Shown here in pieces: positions 1-8,972 of a stretch of 64,000 bases of DNA (position 1 is the stretch's first letter; each line of letters opens with the position of its first letter). Below the pieces are notes generated by a model. It did not search any database. It saw nothing but the letters and a program-made list of their open reading frames with translations, and was not told the DNA's origin. The position numbers and the translations under genes were made by a program. Source of the stretch: Allobosea caraganae (GTDB lineage: Bacteria; Pseudomonadota; Alphaproteobacteria; Rhizobiales; Beijerinckiaceae). The stretch lies in assembly GCF_003351345.1 (NCBI RefSeq), contig NZ_QQTO01000033.1, forward strand, positions 186,001-250,000, written 5' to 3'.

Positions 1-1293
1 ATCATGGGCGCGCTCTACAAGGGCTTCATCGCCGCGGGCGTGCTCTCTGTCGGCGCGATCGCGATCGTGAACTACTGGCTGTTCGGCGGCTTCGCGGCCT
101 CGTTCACCACGGTCCAGGGCGTGACCTTCACCTCGGGCGGGCTCTTCTCCTGCGCGCTGGTCGGCCTCGTGGTGACGCTGCTGATCGTCGTCATCACCGA
201 GTACTATACCGGCACGGGCAAGCGCCCGGTCGTCTCGATCGCCCAGGCCTCGGTCACCGGCCACGGCACCAACGTCATCCAGGGCCTCGCGGTCTCGCTG
301 GAAGCGACGGCGCTGCCGACCATCGTGATCATCGCCGGCATCATCGTCGCCTATGGCTTCGCCGGCCTGTTCGGCATCGCGATCGCGACCACCGCCATGC
401 TGGCCTTGGCTGGCGTCGTCGTGGCGCTCGACGCCTTCGGCCCGGTCACCGACAATGCCGGCGGCATTGCCGAGATGGCCGGCCTGCCCAAGGAAGTCCG
501 GCACTCCACCGACGCGCTCGACGCCGTCGGCAACACCACCAAGGCGATCACCAAGGGCTACGCGATCGGCTCCGCCGGCCTTGGCGCCTTGGTGCTCTTC
601 GCCGCCTATACCTCGGACCTCAACTTCTTCATCGGCGAGGCCAACAAGGCGGGCTCGACCACGTTCCAGTACTTCAAGGGCGTCACGGTCGACTTCTCGC
701 TGTCCAACCCCTTCGTCGTCGTCGGCCTGCTGCTCGGCGGTCTCATCCCCTTCCTCTTCGCGGGGATGGGCATGACTGCGGTCGGCCGCGCCGCCGGTTC
801 GGTGGTCGAGGAGGTCCGTCGTCAGTTCAGGGAGAAGCCCGGCATCATGCAGGGCACGGAGCGGCCCGATTATGCCCGCGCCGTCGACCTACTGACGAAA
901 GCCGCGATCAAGGAAATGATCATCCCGTCGCTGCTGCCCGTGCTGGCGCCGATCGTGACCTTCTTCGCCATCAACGCCATCGCCGGCAAGAACCAGGCCT
1001 TCGCCTCGGTCGGCGCCATGCTGATGGGCGTCATCGTCACCGGCATCTTCGTCGCCATCTCGATGACCTCGGGCGGCGGCGCCTGGGACAACGCCAAGAA
1101 GAGCTTCGAGGATGGCTTCGTCGACAAGGACGGCGTGCGCCACATGAAGGGCTCCGAAGCCCACAAGGCCTCGGTGACCGGCGACACCGTCGGCGACCCC
1201 TACAAGGACACGGCGGGCCCCGCCGTGAACCCTGCGATCAAGATCACCAACATCATCGCGCTCCTGCTGCTGGCGATCCTGGCCCATTCCTGA
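1..1293 (+). CDS. hppA: Membrane H+-translocating pyrophosphatase, C-terminal part (5' truncated by window edge)
   Basis: This is the last 430 codons of a polytopic membrane pyrophosphatase that couples PPi hydrolysis to proton pumping; the family is about 700 residues, so the start lies upstream. The frame is open to base 1. The [10 protein letters not shown] segment, conserved around the family's active site, is present, followed by [16 protein letters not shown]. In that motif K+-dependent enzymes usually have Ala where this protein has Lys, with a Thr three residues on, so the sequence predicts a K+-independent pump although pipelines often call the family K+-stimulated. Several hydrophobic helices follow. 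A strong terminator lies 28 bp after the stop. Identification is secure; the K+ class is inferred from the motif. Confidence 0.95.
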   Translation: MMGALYKGFIAAGVLSVGAIAIVNYWLFGGFAASFTTVQGVTFTSGGLFSCALVGLVVTLLIVVITEYYTGTGKRPVVSIAQASVTGHGTNVIQGLAVSLEATALPTIVIIAGIIVAYGFAGLFGIAIATTAMLALAGVVVALDAFGPVTDNAGGIAEMAGLPKEVRHSTDALDAVGNTTKAITKGYAIGSAGLGALVLFAAYTSDLNFFIGEANKAGSTTFQYFKGVTVDFSLSNPFVVVGLLLGGLIPFLFAGMGMTAVGRAAGSVVEEVRRQFREKPGIMQGTERPDYARAVDLLTKAAIKEMIIPSLLPVLAPIVTFFAINAIAGKNQAFASVGAMLMGVIVTGIFVAISMTSGGGAWDNAKKSFEDGFVDKDGVRHMKGSEAHKASVTGDTVGDPYKDTAGPAVNPAIKITNIIALLLLAILAHS

Positions 1294-1320
1294 GCCGGGC
1301 CGGTAGCCCGCACGACCAGG

Positions 1321-1351
1321 CCCCGCGGAGCGATCCGCGGGGTTTTTCTTT
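1321..1351 (+). terminator. Rho-independent terminator of hppA
   Basis: A GC-only inverted repeat (CCCCGCGGA / TCCGCGGGG, short loop) at 1321-1342 is followed by TTTTTCTTTT. It starts 28 bp after the hppA stop and points in the same direction. Confidence 0.9.
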
Positions 1352-1442
1352 TGCTTTTTCAACAGCTTGCCGGATGATGCTGAATCGGGATGTCCGCTGC
1401 TTGAATCAGATTCTGAAGCTATGGCCGGGGCCGACCCTCCCT

Positions 1443-1530
1443 GTCATGCTCGCCCTTGTGGCGAGCATCCACGCCTTGAACGCTCATCGCAGTCAAAGAC
1501 GTGGATGGTCGGGACAAGCCCGACCATGAC
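1443..1530. repeat. Dispersed palindromic intergenic repeat, family D (copy 1)
   Basis: An imperfect inverted repeat that begins GTCATGCTCGCC and ends GGGCTTGTCCCGACCATCC-like on the opposite strand, with the ends GTCATG/CATGAC complementary. A second copy with nearly the same sequence is at 50004-50094. The short reading frames through it are repeat by-products. It fills most of the gap between hppA and the EamA gene; the rest of the gap shows no gene. Confidence 0.8.
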
Positions 1531-1622
1531 GATGGAGACCGTACTACGGCCGGGAGCGTAGCGTTCCTGCAAGCTTCGGGTGCCCTGCGATGCCATGGTC
1601 CCTCCAGCCCGAGGAGAGAGCC

Positions 1623-2540
1623 ATGACCGTAGAAGCCGCCGCCGTTCCCGCCGCCAAGCCCAGCCATGCCGTCGAGATCGCGCTGCTGTTCGTGCTCGCG
1701 GCGCTCTGGGGCGGTTCCTACACCTTCATCAAGCTCGGCGTGGAGACGATCCCGCCGCTGACCCTGATCGCGGCCCGCACGCTGATCGCAGGCGCCATCC
1801 TCGTCGCGGTGATCCGCTGGCGCGGCCTCGGCCTGCCACGCGATCTCGCGACCTGGCGGCGCTTCATGCTGCAGGCCTGCCTCAACAGCGTCTTGCCCTT
1901 CACGCTGATCGCCTGGGCCGAGCGCAGCGTCGATGCCGGCCTCGCCACCATCCTCAACGCGACGACGCCGGTCTTCGTCTTCCTGCTCACGTTGGCCTTC
2001 GCCGCGCAGCGCAAAGTCGATTTGCGCAAAGCCTTCGGCGTCGCGGCCGGGCTTGCCGGCATCATGCTGGTCGTCGGCGTCGAGGCCTTCGGTGGGGTAG
2101 CCGGCGAGCTCGTGCCGCAGCTTGCGATCGTGCTGGCGACGGTGTGCTATGCCTGCGCCGCCCTGTTCGGCCGCAACTTCACCGGTCTCGACCCGCTGAT
2201 GCCGGCCGCCGGCTCGCTGATCTGCGGTGGCGCGGTCCTGTTGCCGCTCTCGCTGATCGTCGACCGGCCCTGGACGCTGGCGCCCTCGCAGGAGTCGATC
2301 CTCGCTTTGCTGGCGCTCGCGGCCTTCTCGACGGCGCTCGCCTTCGCGATCTACTTCCGGCTGATCCGCACGCTCGGCCCGGTCGGCACGACGTCGGTCT
2401 CCTTCCTCAGAGTTCCGTTCGGCGTCGCCATCGGCATCGCCTTCCTTGGCGAGCGCCTCAGCCCCACTGCCTGGATCGGTCTCGTGCTGGTCGTGATCGG
2501 CGTGGCGGCGATGACGCTGCCGGAGCGCAAGGCGCGCTGA
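1623..2540 (+). CDS. EamA/DMT-family transporter
   Basis: A 305-residue inner-membrane protein with about ten hydrophobic helices in two halves, each beginning like an EamA repeat (ALWGGSYTFIKLGVE near residue 25; a second repeat from about residue 155). This is the drug/metabolite exporter superfamily; the substrate cannot be read from sequence. The start at 1623 is chosen because GAGGAG lies 7 bp upstream; a longer frame from 1590 has no better site. It is a single gene converging on bamE, and both share the hairpin at 2556-2590. Confidence 0.88.
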   Translation: MTVEAAAVPAAKPSHAVEIALLFVLAALWGGSYTFIKLGVETIPPLTLIAARTLIAGAILVAVIRWRGLGLPRDLATWRRFMLQACLNSVLPFTLIAWAERSVDAGLATILNATTPVFVFLLTLAFAAQRKVDLRKAFGVAAGLAGIMLVVGVEAFGGVAGELVPQLAIVLATVCYACAALFGRNFTGLDPLMPAAGSLICGGAVLLPLSLIVDRPWTLAPSQESILALLALAAFSTALAFAIYFRLIRTLGPVGTTSVSFLRVPFGVAIGIAFLGERLSPTAWIGLVLVVIGVAAMTLPERKAR

Positions 2541-2555
2541 GCTGTCCACAGGCAC

Positions 2556-2590
2556 GAAAAAGCCCCGCAGCGTCGCTGCGGGGCTTTTGT
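2556..2590. terminator. Bidirectional terminator between EamA gene and bamE
   Basis: A near-perfect stem AGCCCCGCAGCG/CGCTGCGGGGCT at 2561-2585 has A residues before it and TTTTG after it, so it can end transcripts from either side of this convergent pair. Confidence 0.85.
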
Positions 2591-2620
2591 CTTGCGCCGT
2601 CCGAAGCTCTGGCGGGCTCG

Positions 2621-3124
2621 TCAGGAGCCCAACCCGCCGAGCGGGTTGAACTTGGTCACGCCGCGGAAGAGGTTGCGCACGAAGCTCTGCTCCTCGCCGC
2701 CGGCGGCGGTGGTGCGGCTGATGAAGTCGAAGACCACGCCGTCCTGCAGGCCGTAATTGGCGATGCGCTCGACCTTGAAGCCCTTGTTGAAATAGATCAC
2801 CAGCACGTTCTGGTCGATCACGGCCGGGTCCTGGAACTGGAAGCGCCGGCGCACGCGCTGGCTGATGTAGTAGAAGGTCCGGTTGCCGACGGTCGAGGTC
2901 GTCGACGGCGTGCCGAGGATCTGCAGCACCTGCTGCACGTCCATGCCCGGCTTGATCTGCGCGATCAGCCCGTCATCCATGACGAAGCCGCGGGTGAACT
3001 CCTCGTTCATGCCCGAGGAGGTCGGCAAGACGAAGCCGCCCCTGTCCGCGCCGCAGCCGGCCAGAGCGAGAGACGAGGTCGCGAGAAGACCGAGCAGGGT
3101 CACGCGGCGGGTCGTATCGGTCAT
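2621..3124 (-). CDS. bamE: Outer-membrane assembly lipoprotein BamE/OmlA
   Basis: A 167-residue lipoprotein of the BAM complex, which inserts beta-barrel proteins into the outer membrane. The N-terminus is an arginine-bearing signal peptide with lipobox LALAGC (Cys about residue 24). The SmpA/OmlA fold follows, recognised from DGLIAQIKPGMDVQQVLQIL and then GTPSTTSTVGNRTFYYIS, the family's core. A longer open frame runs upstream, but the ATG at 3124 gives a clean signal peptide. It is divergent from the bc1 chaperone gene; the 130 bp between them must hold both promoters. Confidence 0.9.
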   Translation of the reverse strand: MTDTTRRVTLLGLLATSSLALAGCGADRGGFVLPTSSGMNEEFTRGFVMDDGLIAQIKPGMDVQQVLQILGTPSTTSTVGNRTFYYISQRVRRRFQFQDPAVIDQNVLVIYFNKGFKVERIANYGLQDGVVFDFISRTTAAGGEEQSFVRNLFRGVTKFNPLGGLGS

Positions 3125-3256
3125 GCAGGGCAATCCAGAGGCAGGGAGGCCAAGAACGGGAAGGGGAGTGTCTAGTCGCTTGTCAAACGGGTCATGGTTG
3201 GCGTAACGCCCGAGGATGGCTTTGGCAAGGCAGAGGCAGCAAGCGGAGTTGCGCGC

Positions 3257-3802
3257 GTGATCTTCGGCTTGTTCGGCAAGCGCCCGGAACGACTTGCACC
3301 CGTAAATGCGTTGTTCGAGCGCGTTGCCGCGGCGTCGCGCCAGCCTGCGCTTTATCTCGAAGGCGGCATTCCCGACACGTTCGAGGGCCGTTTCGAATCG
3401 CTCACCCTGCACGTCTTCCTCGTCCTGCGCCGGCTGCGCGAGTTGCCGGCGCCGGCCGACGGCCTGGCGCAGGACCTCGTCGACGCCTGCTTTTCCTATC
3501 TCGAATTCGGCTTTCGCCAGAGCGGCATCAGCGACATCGCCGTGCCCAAGCGCATGAAGAAGATCGGCCAGATGTTCTACGGACGTGTTCAGGCCTATGA
3601 GAGCGCGCTGGCCTCGCCCGATCCGGCGGAGCTGGTCGAGGCTCTCCGCCGCAATGCCGGCTGCGGCGGGGGCGCCGGGCCCCTGGCCGCTTATGCGCGG
3701 CAGGTCGTGAGCGCCCTGGCCGGGCGTGATCTTGACGCAATTCTGGTGCAGGACGCGCTTTTCCCAACCCTTTCCAGCCAAGAGAGCCATCATGGCGCCT
3801 GA
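3257..3802 (+). CDS. Ubiquinol-cytochrome c chaperone (CBP3-like)
   Basis: A 181-residue protein of the ubiquinol-cytochrome c chaperone family (CBP3/UQCC1 relatives), which assists cytochrome b assembly into the bc1 complex. Recognisable features are the N-terminal MIFGLFGKR, the helical FESLTLHVFLVLRRLRE segment, and the AYESALASPDPAELVEALRRN region near the C-terminus. I chose the GTG at 3257 (GGAG 8 bp upstream; typical N-terminus) over an ATG at 3194 in frame that has no ribosome-binding site. The stop overlaps the next gene by 11 bp, indicating translational coupling with the DUF177 protein. Confidence 0.85.
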   Translation: MIFGLFGKRPERLAPVNALFERVAAASRQPALYLEGGIPDTFEGRFESLTLHVFLVLRRLRELPAPADGLAQDLVDACFSYLEFGFRQSGISDIAVPKRMKKIGQMFYGRVQAYESALASPDPAELVEALRRNAGCGGGAGPLAAYARQVVSALAGRDLDAILVQDALFPTLSSQESHHGA

Positions 3803-4349
3803 AACCAGCGCCCCGCTGAGCCAGCCGATCCGGGTCGAGACCATCAAGCCGCGCGGCAGCCATGCGAGGGTCACCGCGACGGGAGACGTGCTGGCGAAGA
3901 TCGCCCGCGCGCTCGACCTCGCCTCGCTCGAATCCCTCGAAGCCCGCTACGAGCTCGCCCGCAACGGCGAGCGCGTGAAGCTCGAGGGCGAGATCGTCGC
4001 CGAGCTGCACCAGACCTGCATCGTCACGCTCGAGCCGTTCCCGGTTCGCCTGAAGGTTCCGCTCAAGCTCGACTTCGCGCCGGAGGCCGAGGTGCTGGCC
4101 GCGGCCCAGCGTCAGGAAGAGCGCGAGGAGAAGGGCGAGATCGACCTCGAGATCATGCTCAACGAGGCCGACCCGCCGGAGCCGATCATCGACGGCATGG
4201 TCGACCTCGGCACGATCACCGTGGAATTCCTGTCGCTCGCGCTGGACCCCTATCCGCGCAAGCCCGGCGCGAGCTTCGACACGGAGCTCGGGACGTCCAA
4301 GGAGGAATCGCCCTTCGCGGTGCTGGCGAAGCTGAAGCGGGGCGAATGA
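3792..4349 (+). CDS. DUF177/YceD-family protein
   Basis: A 185-residue acidic protein of the YceD (DUF177) family, linked in bacteria to 23S rRNA accumulation and usually encoded just before rpmF-plsX. The family signature is visible as [20 protein letters not shown] (about residues 65-84) and an acidic [33 protein letters not shown] tail region of which only the ends are diagnostic. The ATG at 3792 overlaps the upstream stop. No rpmF is found between it and plsX here, unlike the enterobacterial order. The role is inferred from the family. Confidence 0.85.
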   Translation: MAPETSAPLSQPIRVETIKPRGSHARVTATGDVLAKIARALDLASLESLEARYELARNGERVKLEGEIVAELHQTCIVTLEPFPVRLKVPLKLDFAPEAEVLAAAQRQEEREEKGEIDLEIMLNEADPPEPIIDGMVDLGTITVEFLSLALDPYPRKPGASFDTELGTSKEESPFAVLAKLKRGE

Positions 4350-4464
4350 GCGCTTTATCCGCTATTGCTTTGGCTTGCGGCGGGCGGCCAAGTCGCTATT
4401 GTCCGGCCCGCATCGAGCTGCCCCGCGTCGAAGGGCGGCCGCATCCGGGATCGACCATCACCTC

Positions 4465-5523
4465 ATGACCAGACCGGTTACAATCGCGCTCGATGCGATG
4501 GGCGGAGATCACGGCCCTTCCATCGTCGTTCCGGGAGCCGCGCTGGCGCTTGAGCGTCGGCCCGATGCGCGCTTCGTCATGTTCGGCGACGAGAAGCTCG
4601 TCCTGCCGCTGCTCGACGCCCATCCCAAGCTCAAGGCGGTCACGACCTTCCACCACACCGAGGTCTCGGTGAAGATGGACGACAAGCCGAGCCAGGCCCT
4701 GCGCTATGGCCGCTACAAATCCTCGATGTGGCGCGCCATCGACGCCACCAAGACCGGCGAGGCCGACGTCACGATCTCGGCCGGCAATACCGGCGCGCTG
4801 ATGGCGATGTCGAAATTCTGCCTGAAGTCGATGCCGCAGGTCGACAGGCCCGCCATCGCCTGCCTGTGGCCGACGGCGCGCGGCGAGAGCATCGTGCTCG
4901 ATGTCGGCGCGACCATCGGCGCCGATGCCCGCCATCTCGTCGATCTCGCGGTGATGGGGGCGGCCATGGCCCGCGTCGTCTTCGATCTCGACCGGCCGAC
5001 CGTCGGCCTGTTGAATGTCGGCGTCGAGGAGATCAAGGGCGTCGAGGCGGTCAAGGAAGCCGGCCGCATCCTGCGCGAGGGCAACCTGCCGCATCTCGAC
5101 TATCACGGCTTCGTCGAGGGCGACGATCTCGGCAAGGGCACGGTCGATGTCGTGGTCACCGAGGGCTTCACCGGCAACATCGCCCTGAAGACGGCCGAGG
5201 GCACCGCCCGCCAGATCGCCGGCTATCTGCGCGCCGCGATGAACCGCTCGCTGATGGCCAAGATCGGCTATCTCTTCGCGCGGGGCGCCTTCGCCGCGCT
5301 GCGCGACAAGATGGACCCGCGCAAGGTCAATGGTGGCGTCTTCCTGGGGCTCGAGGGCATCGTCATCAAGAGCCATGGCGGCACCGATGCGATCGGCTTC
5401 GCAAGCGCCACCGAACTGGGCTATGAGATGGCGCGCGAGAACCTGATGGCGAAGGTCCGCGAAATGGTGGCCGCCTCGGTGCGGCCGGAGGCGGCGCCGC
5501 AACCCGCGGCCACCGTCGAGTAG
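4465..5523 (+). CDS. plsX: Phosphate acyltransferase PlsX
   Basis: A 352-residue peripheral membrane enzyme that converts acyl-ACP and phosphate into acyl-phosphate for phospholipid synthesis. The N-terminus [20 protein letters not shown] is diagnostic, and [13 protein letters not shown] and [13 protein letters not shown] are further family blocks. I start at ATG 4465, since longer in-frame starts (4375) add residues with no homology. It follows the DUF177 gene and precedes fabH by 13 bp, the conserved plsX-fabH operon that couples acyl-chain initiation to phospholipid synthesis. Confidence 0.96.
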   Translation: MTRPVTIALDAMGGDHGPSIVVPGAALALERRPDARFVMFGDEKLVLPLLDAHPKLKAVTTFHHTEVSVKMDDKPSQALRYGRYKSSMWRAIDATKTGEADVTISAGNTGALMAMSKFCLKSMPQVDRPAIACLWPTARGESIVLDVGATIGADARHLVDLAVMGAAMARVVFDLDRPTVGLLNVGVEEIKGVEAVKEAGRILREGNLPHLDYHGFVEGDDLGKGTVDVVVTEGFTGNIALKTAEGTARQIAGYLRAAMNRSLMAKIGYLFARGAFAALRDKMDPRKVNGGVFLGLEGIVIKSHGGTDAIGFASATELGYEMARENLMAKVREMVAASVRPEAAPQPAATVE

Positions 5524-5536
5524 GGAACAGGTTACT

Positions 5537-6514
5537 TTGTCCAAACTGCGCTCTGTCGTCCGCGGCTGCGGCTCGTATCTGCCGGAACGTATCGTCACCA
5601 ATGCCGAGCTGGCTCAGCGCGTCGACACGTCCGACGAGTGGATCGTCCAGCGCACGGGCATCCGCCAGCGCCATGTCGCGGCCGATGGCGAGACCACCTC
5701 GATGATCGGCCTCAGGGCGGCGCAGGCCGCGCTTGCCGACGCCGGCATGGACCCGTCCGAGATCGACCTGATCATCGTCGCGACCGCGACGCCTGACCAT
5801 ACCTTCCCCGCCACGGCGACGCAGATCCAGGCCGGGCTCGGCATCACCGACGGCGCCGCCTTCGACCTGCAGGCGGTCTGCTCCGGCTTCGTCTTCGGCC
5901 TCGCCACCGCCGACAAGTTCCTGTGCTCGGGCGCGGCGCGCGCGGCGCTGGTGATCGGCGCCGAGACCTTCTCGCGCATCCTCGACTGGGAGGACCGCGC
6001 CACCTGCGTGCTCTTCGGCGACGGCGCCGGCGCCGTCGTGCTCAAGGCGGAAGCCGGCGACGGCACGCTCAAGGATCGCGGCGTCCTCGCAACCCATATC
6101 CGCTCGGACGGGCGCTACAAGAACAAGCTCTACGTCGACGGCGGCGCCGGCTCGACCAAGACGGTCGGCTTCCTGCGCATGGAGGGCAAGGAGGTCTTCC
6201 GCCATGCCGTCGTCAACTTGGCCGAGACCGTGCGCCACACCTTCGCCGAGACCGGCCTGAGCGGCGACGACATCGACTGGTTCGTGCCGCACCAGGCCAA
6301 CCGCCGCATCATCGACGCCACGGCCGACAAGCTCGGCATCGACCATGACCGCGTCGTCGTCACCGTCGACAGGCACGGCAACACCTCGGCCGCCTCGATC
6401 CCGCTTGCGCTGGCGGAGGCGCACAAGGACGGCCGCATCAAGCCCGGCCAGCTCGTCCTGATCGAAGCCATGGGCGGCGGCTTCACCTGGGGTTCCGCCT
6501 TGATCCGTTGGTGA
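5537..6514 (+). CDS. fabH: 3-oxoacyl-ACP synthase III (FabH)
   Basis: A 325-residue thiolase-fold enzyme that condenses acetyl-CoA (or another acyl-CoA primer) with malonyl-ACP to start fatty-acid synthesis. The Cys-His-Asn catalytic triad is visible: Cys in LQAVCSGF, His in VPHQANRR and Asn in GNTSAAS. The start is a TTG at 5537, giving the usual N-terminus ([16 protein letters not shown]). The ribosome-binding site is weak, and initiation is probably coupled to plsX, which ends 13 bp upstream. Length is normal for the family. Confidence 0.96.
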   Translation: MSKLRSVVRGCGSYLPERIVTNAELAQRVDTSDEWIVQRTGIRQRHVAADGETTSMIGLRAAQAALADAGMDPSEIDLIIVATATPDHTFPATATQIQAGLGITDGAAFDLQAVCSGFVFGLATADKFLCSGAARAALVIGAETFSRILDWEDRATCVLFGDGAGAVVLKAEAGDGTLKDRGVLATHIRSDGRYKNKLYVDGGAGSTKTVGFLRMEGKEVFRHAVVNLAETVRHTFAETGLSGDDIDWFVPHQANRRIIDATADKLGIDHDRVVVTVDRHGNTSAASIPLALAEAHKDGRIKPGQLVLIEAMGGGFTWGSALIRW

Positions 6515-6702
6515 ATAGATTCATCGAAACTCCGGGTATTTTCGATATATTCCCCTGAAATCTCACGTGTTTTACTGAAGAGTAGAGTTGAATGGCCGTT
6601 CGAGGATTGACCGGGCACGCTCGGGCGCATAGCGTTCTTGCGTCCGTAACGGCGAAGGGTGGGTGGTCCTTCCGCACACCAATAACGCCTTGGAGGCTAT
6701 GA

Positions 6703-7017
6703 ATGGCGGGGCAAACGGTCACTCGCGCCGATCTGTGCGAGGCTGTCTACCAGAAAATTGGCCTGTCGCGGACGGAGTCGTCCAAGCTCGTCGAGGCTGT
6801 CCTGGACGAGATTTGCGACGCGGTCGCGCGCGGCGAGAATGTGAAGCTGTCGTCTTTCGGCTCGTTCGTCGTGCGAGACAAAGGCGAGCGAATCGGGCGT
6901 AATCCGAAGACGGGCGTTGAAGTTCCCATCGAGCCGCGTCGCGTGATGGTGTTCAAGCCTTCGAATGTGATGAAGGCGCGCATCAACGGGCAGGCGGGCG
7001 AGGGCGACGAAGAGTGA
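6703..7017 (+). CDS. ihfA: Integration host factor subunit alpha
   Basis: A 104-residue DNA-bending protein of the HU/IHF family. [20 protein letters not shown] and the C-terminal [16 protein letters not shown] fit IHF-alpha. The start at 6703 is set by GGAGG at 6692-6696; an overlapping ATG at 6699 is out of frame. The 188 bp upstream of it, after fabH, is AT-rich for this genome and likely holds its promoter. It is followed with a 4 bp overlap by a MerR regulator, a pairing widely conserved in alphaproteobacteria. Confidence 0.95.
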   Translation: MAGQTVTRADLCEAVYQKIGLSRTESSKLVEAVLDEICDAVARGENVKLSSFGSFVVRDKGERIGRNPKTGVEVPIEPRRVMVFKPSNVMKARINGQAGEGDEE

Positions 7018-7580
7018 GTCTGGAGTTCCACACCGGCGATTCAGAGGCCGAATTGGACACCAAGAGCCCAGATGCTTTCCGGACAATCAGCGAGGTCGCA
7101 GACGACCTCGACATTCCCCAACACGTCCTGCGTTTCTGGGAGACGCGCTTCTCCCAGATCAAGCCGCTCAAGCGTGGCGGCGGGCGCCGCTACTACCGGC
7201 CGGATGATGTCGCCCTGCTGAAGGGCATCCGCCGGCTGCTCTACGGCGAAGGCTACACCATCAAGGGATTGCAGCGGATCCTGAAGGACCAGGGGCCGCG
7301 CCATGTCCAGGCCATCGGCCGCGGCGCGCCGATCGGCGCCCAGGTCGCGGCCGCTGTGCCGGACATGCTCGCCCCGCTGCCGTTGCGCGCGGGGCCGGTC
7401 GACACCGACCATGCCGGCGAAGCCCCGCCGTCCTGGCGGCCGGAAGCCGCCGAACCGCGGCCCTCAGCGCAGGAGCGCGACGACATCGCCGTGCTCGCAA
7501 CCGTGCTCGCCGAGCTGGCCGAATGCCAGCGTGTGCTGCGGGCCGTGCTCCAGCCGCAGGCCATGGGCGAGGGCGCCTGA
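7014..7580 (+). CDS. MerR-family transcriptional regulator
   Basis: A 188-residue protein with an N-terminal MerR winged helix at about residues 22-95: [20 protein letters not shown], then [13 protein letters not shown] and the RRYYRPDDV wing. The remainder is Pro/Ala-rich and low in complexity, ending in a helix with [12 protein letters not shown]. It starts at GTG 7014 inside the ihfA stop (GTGA overlap). There are no cysteines typical of metal sensors, so the ligand is unknown. The ihfA-merR linkage is conserved, but its regulatory target is not known to me. Confidence 0.88.
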   Translation: MSLEFHTGDSEAELDTKSPDAFRTISEVADDLDIPQHVLRFWETRFSQIKPLKRGGGRRYYRPDDVALLKGIRRLLYGEGYTIKGLQRILKDQGPRHVQAIGRGAPIGAQVAAAVPDMLAPLPLRAGPVDTDHAGEAPPSWRPEAAEPRPSAQERDDIAVLATVLAELAECQRVLRAVLQPQAMGEGA

Positions 7581-7660
7581 GCCGCCGCGTCCTTCCCCCC
7601 GAGGGGAGAAGGGATAGCGCGCGCTCTTGAAGCACGCAGCAGGCCTGCCTAGATCGGCAG

Positions 7661-7733
7661 GCGAGGACGACCTCCGCGGCCAGGCCGCGTTCCTTCCCCA
7701 ACGGCGTGGACGACCTCGCCCCTGTTCAAGGAG
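7661..7733 (+). promoter_or_regulatory. Guanidine-II (mini-ykkC) riboswitch candidate upstream of gdx
   Basis: Two hairpins carry identical ACGA tetraloops closed by GG/CC pairs. The first is GCGAGG-ACGA-CCTCCGC at 7661-7677 (one bulged C). The second is GGCGTGG-ACGA-CCTCGCC at 7703-7720 (one T-T mismatch). They are separated by 25 nt, and AAGGAG (7728-7733) follows 7 nt before the gdx ATG. Paired ACGR-loop hairpins just before the ribosome-binding site of an SMR exporter are the defining layout of the guanidine-II class, where ligand binding exposes the ribosome-binding site. A third hairpin, GCCTGCC/GGCAGGC at 7643-7662, overlaps hairpin 1 and could be an alternative fold. Confidence 0.85.
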
Positions 7734-7740
7734 CGCCGTC

Positions 7741-8055
7741 ATGGCTTGGCTTTACCTGTTCGTCGCCGGTTTGTTCGAGATCGGCTGGGCGATCGGCCTC
7801 AAATACACGCAAGGCTTCACGAAGCTGGTGCCGACCACGCTGACGCTGGCCAGCATGGTGATCAGCCTCGGCCTGCTCGGCCTTGCGCTGAAGCAGCTGC
7901 CGGTCGGCACCGCCTATGCGGTCTGGACCGGCATCGGCACAGTCGGCACTGCGGCGCTCGGCATCTGGCTGTTCGGCGAGCCGGCCGGCGTGTTGCGGCT
8001 CGTCTGCATCGGCTTGATCGTGGCCGGCATCATCGGGCTGAAGCTGGTCGCCTGA
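7741..8055 (+). CDS. gdx: SMR-family guanidinium exporter (Gdx/SugE type)
   Basis: A 104-residue four-helix small multidrug resistance protein. [20 protein letters not shown] carries the essential Glu at residue 13, and [28 protein letters not shown] and the end AGIIGLK follow the Gdx subtype rather than EmrE. Members of this subtype export guanidinium in exchange for protons and function as antiparallel dimers. The upstream guanidine-II riboswitch candidate supports the substrate independently. It is a single gene. A paired SMR set elsewhere in the window (24101-24801) lacks this riboswitch. Confidence 0.93.
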   Translation: MAWLYLFVAGLFEIGWAIGLKYTQGFTKLVPTTLTLASMVISLGLLGLALKQLPVGTAYAVWTGIGTVGTAALGIWLFGEPAGVLRLVCIGLIVAGIIGLKLVA

Positions 8056-8074
8056 GCGGCGGCCGCCGGGCGCG

Positions 8075-8242
8075 TCAGCGGCGGAGCGCGTCCGGCCAGT
8101 TCCCGCTGCGATCGAGCCAGACGATCAGCACGACCACCGCGAGCGTCACCACGAGTGTCGTCAGCTTGGCGTTCCAGGGCACGCGCCGGCCGATCAGCCA
8201 GATCAAGGAGACGCAGATCAGGACGGGAACGATGATTTCCAT
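8075..8242 (-). CDS. Small membrane protein, 55 aa
   Basis: A 55-residue frame on the minus strand, convergent with gdx (20 bp apart). It begins MEIIVPVLICVSLIWLIG, then RRVPWNAK, a second hydrophobic stretch LTTLVVTLAVVVLIVWL, and a charged tail DRSGNWPDALRR. Two transmembrane segments with a basic turn between them and third-position GC typical of the genome suggest a real gene. The ribosome-binding site is weak (GAGG about 20 bp upstream). Function unknown. Confidence 0.6.
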   Translation of the reverse strand: MEIIVPVLICVSLIWLIGRRVPWNAKLTTLVVTLAVVVLIVWLDRSGNWPDALRR

Positions 8243-8407
8243 GTCGCGAGCCCAAAGCTATCCTCAGCACCCCGCATTCTGGCCGCGATCGGGCCCCGCC
8301 GCAATTTCGGAACCGAATGGGATCGTTCACGTTGCGTGACTGGGGAGGCGCGCCGCTGCTGCGGCGCCGGCTGTCACCGTCGCAAGATCCCACGACAGGA
8401 GGATGGC

Positions 8408-8911
8408 ATGGGTTTGTTTTCCAAGGATATCAAGACGATGGACGATCTCTTCGTCCACACCCTCAAGGACATCTACTACGCCGAGAACCAGATCCATAAG
8501 TCGCTGCCGAAGATGATCGAGAAGGCGACGGACGCGAAGCTGAAGCAGGGCCTGGAGATGCATCGCGGCGAGACGCAGGGGCATATCCAGCGGCTCGAGC
8601 AGGTGTTCAAGCTCCATGGCGTCGAGGTCGAGGGCGTCGATTGCCCGGCGATCGACGGCATCCTCCAAGAAGCCTCGGACGTTACCGGCGAGGTCGAGGA
8701 CAAGCAGGTCCTGGATGCCGCGATCATCGCCTGCGCGCAGGCGGTCGAGCACTACGAGATCACGCGCTATGGCACGCTCGCGGCCTGGGCGAAGCAGCTT
8801 GGCCGCAATGACTGCGCAGCGCTGCTGCAGCAGAATCTCGACGAGGAGTTCGCGGCCGACAGCAAGCTGACCAAGCTGGCCGAATCCGGCATCAACCGTC
8901 AGGCGGCGTAA
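8408..8911 (+). CDS. DUF892 (YciE/YciF-like) ferritin-like protein
   Basis: A 167-residue protein of the DUF892 family. MDDLFVHTLKDIYYAENQI and then QHYE-like helix residues (AVEHYEITRYGTL) form a four-helix bundle with Glu/His metal-ligand positions of the ferritin-like superfamily. Relatives in enterobacteria (YciE, YciF) are stress-induced; the biochemical role is not established. The start at 8408 follows AGGAGG at 8399-8404. A clear terminator sits 26 bp after the stop, so it is a single-gene unit. Confidence 0.9.
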   Translation: MGLFSKDIKTMDDLFVHTLKDIYYAENQIHKSLPKMIEKATDAKLKQGLEMHRGETQGHIQRLEQVFKLHGVEVEGVDCPAIDGILQEASDVTGEVEDKQVLDAAIIACAQAVEHYEITRYGTLAAWAKQLGRNDCAALLQQNLDEEFAADSKLTKLAESGINRQAA

Positions 8912-8936
8912 CCGCAGCCATCTTCCCATGTGAGAG

Positions 8937-8967
8937 GCCCGTTCCGGCTTGCCGGGGCGGGCTTTTC
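8937..8967 (+). terminator. Rho-independent terminator after DUF892 gene
   Basis: Nested stems GCCCG(8937-8941)/CGGGC(8958-8962) and CCGG/CCGG with loop CTTG are followed by TTTT. It begins 26 bp after the DUF892 stop. Confidence 0.75.
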
Positions 8968-8972
8968 GCTGC

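Noticed and set aside
889-1362. Long antisense frames across hppA, plsX, fabH, the Wzc-like gene and recJ
   Set aside because: High-GC genomes give long open frames opposite real genes; the compositions (Arg/Asp/Gly-rich) are typical of shadows.
1367-1561. Short plus-strand frame in the hppA-EamA gap
   Set aside because: It is the translation of a family D palindrome, found again at 50004-50094.
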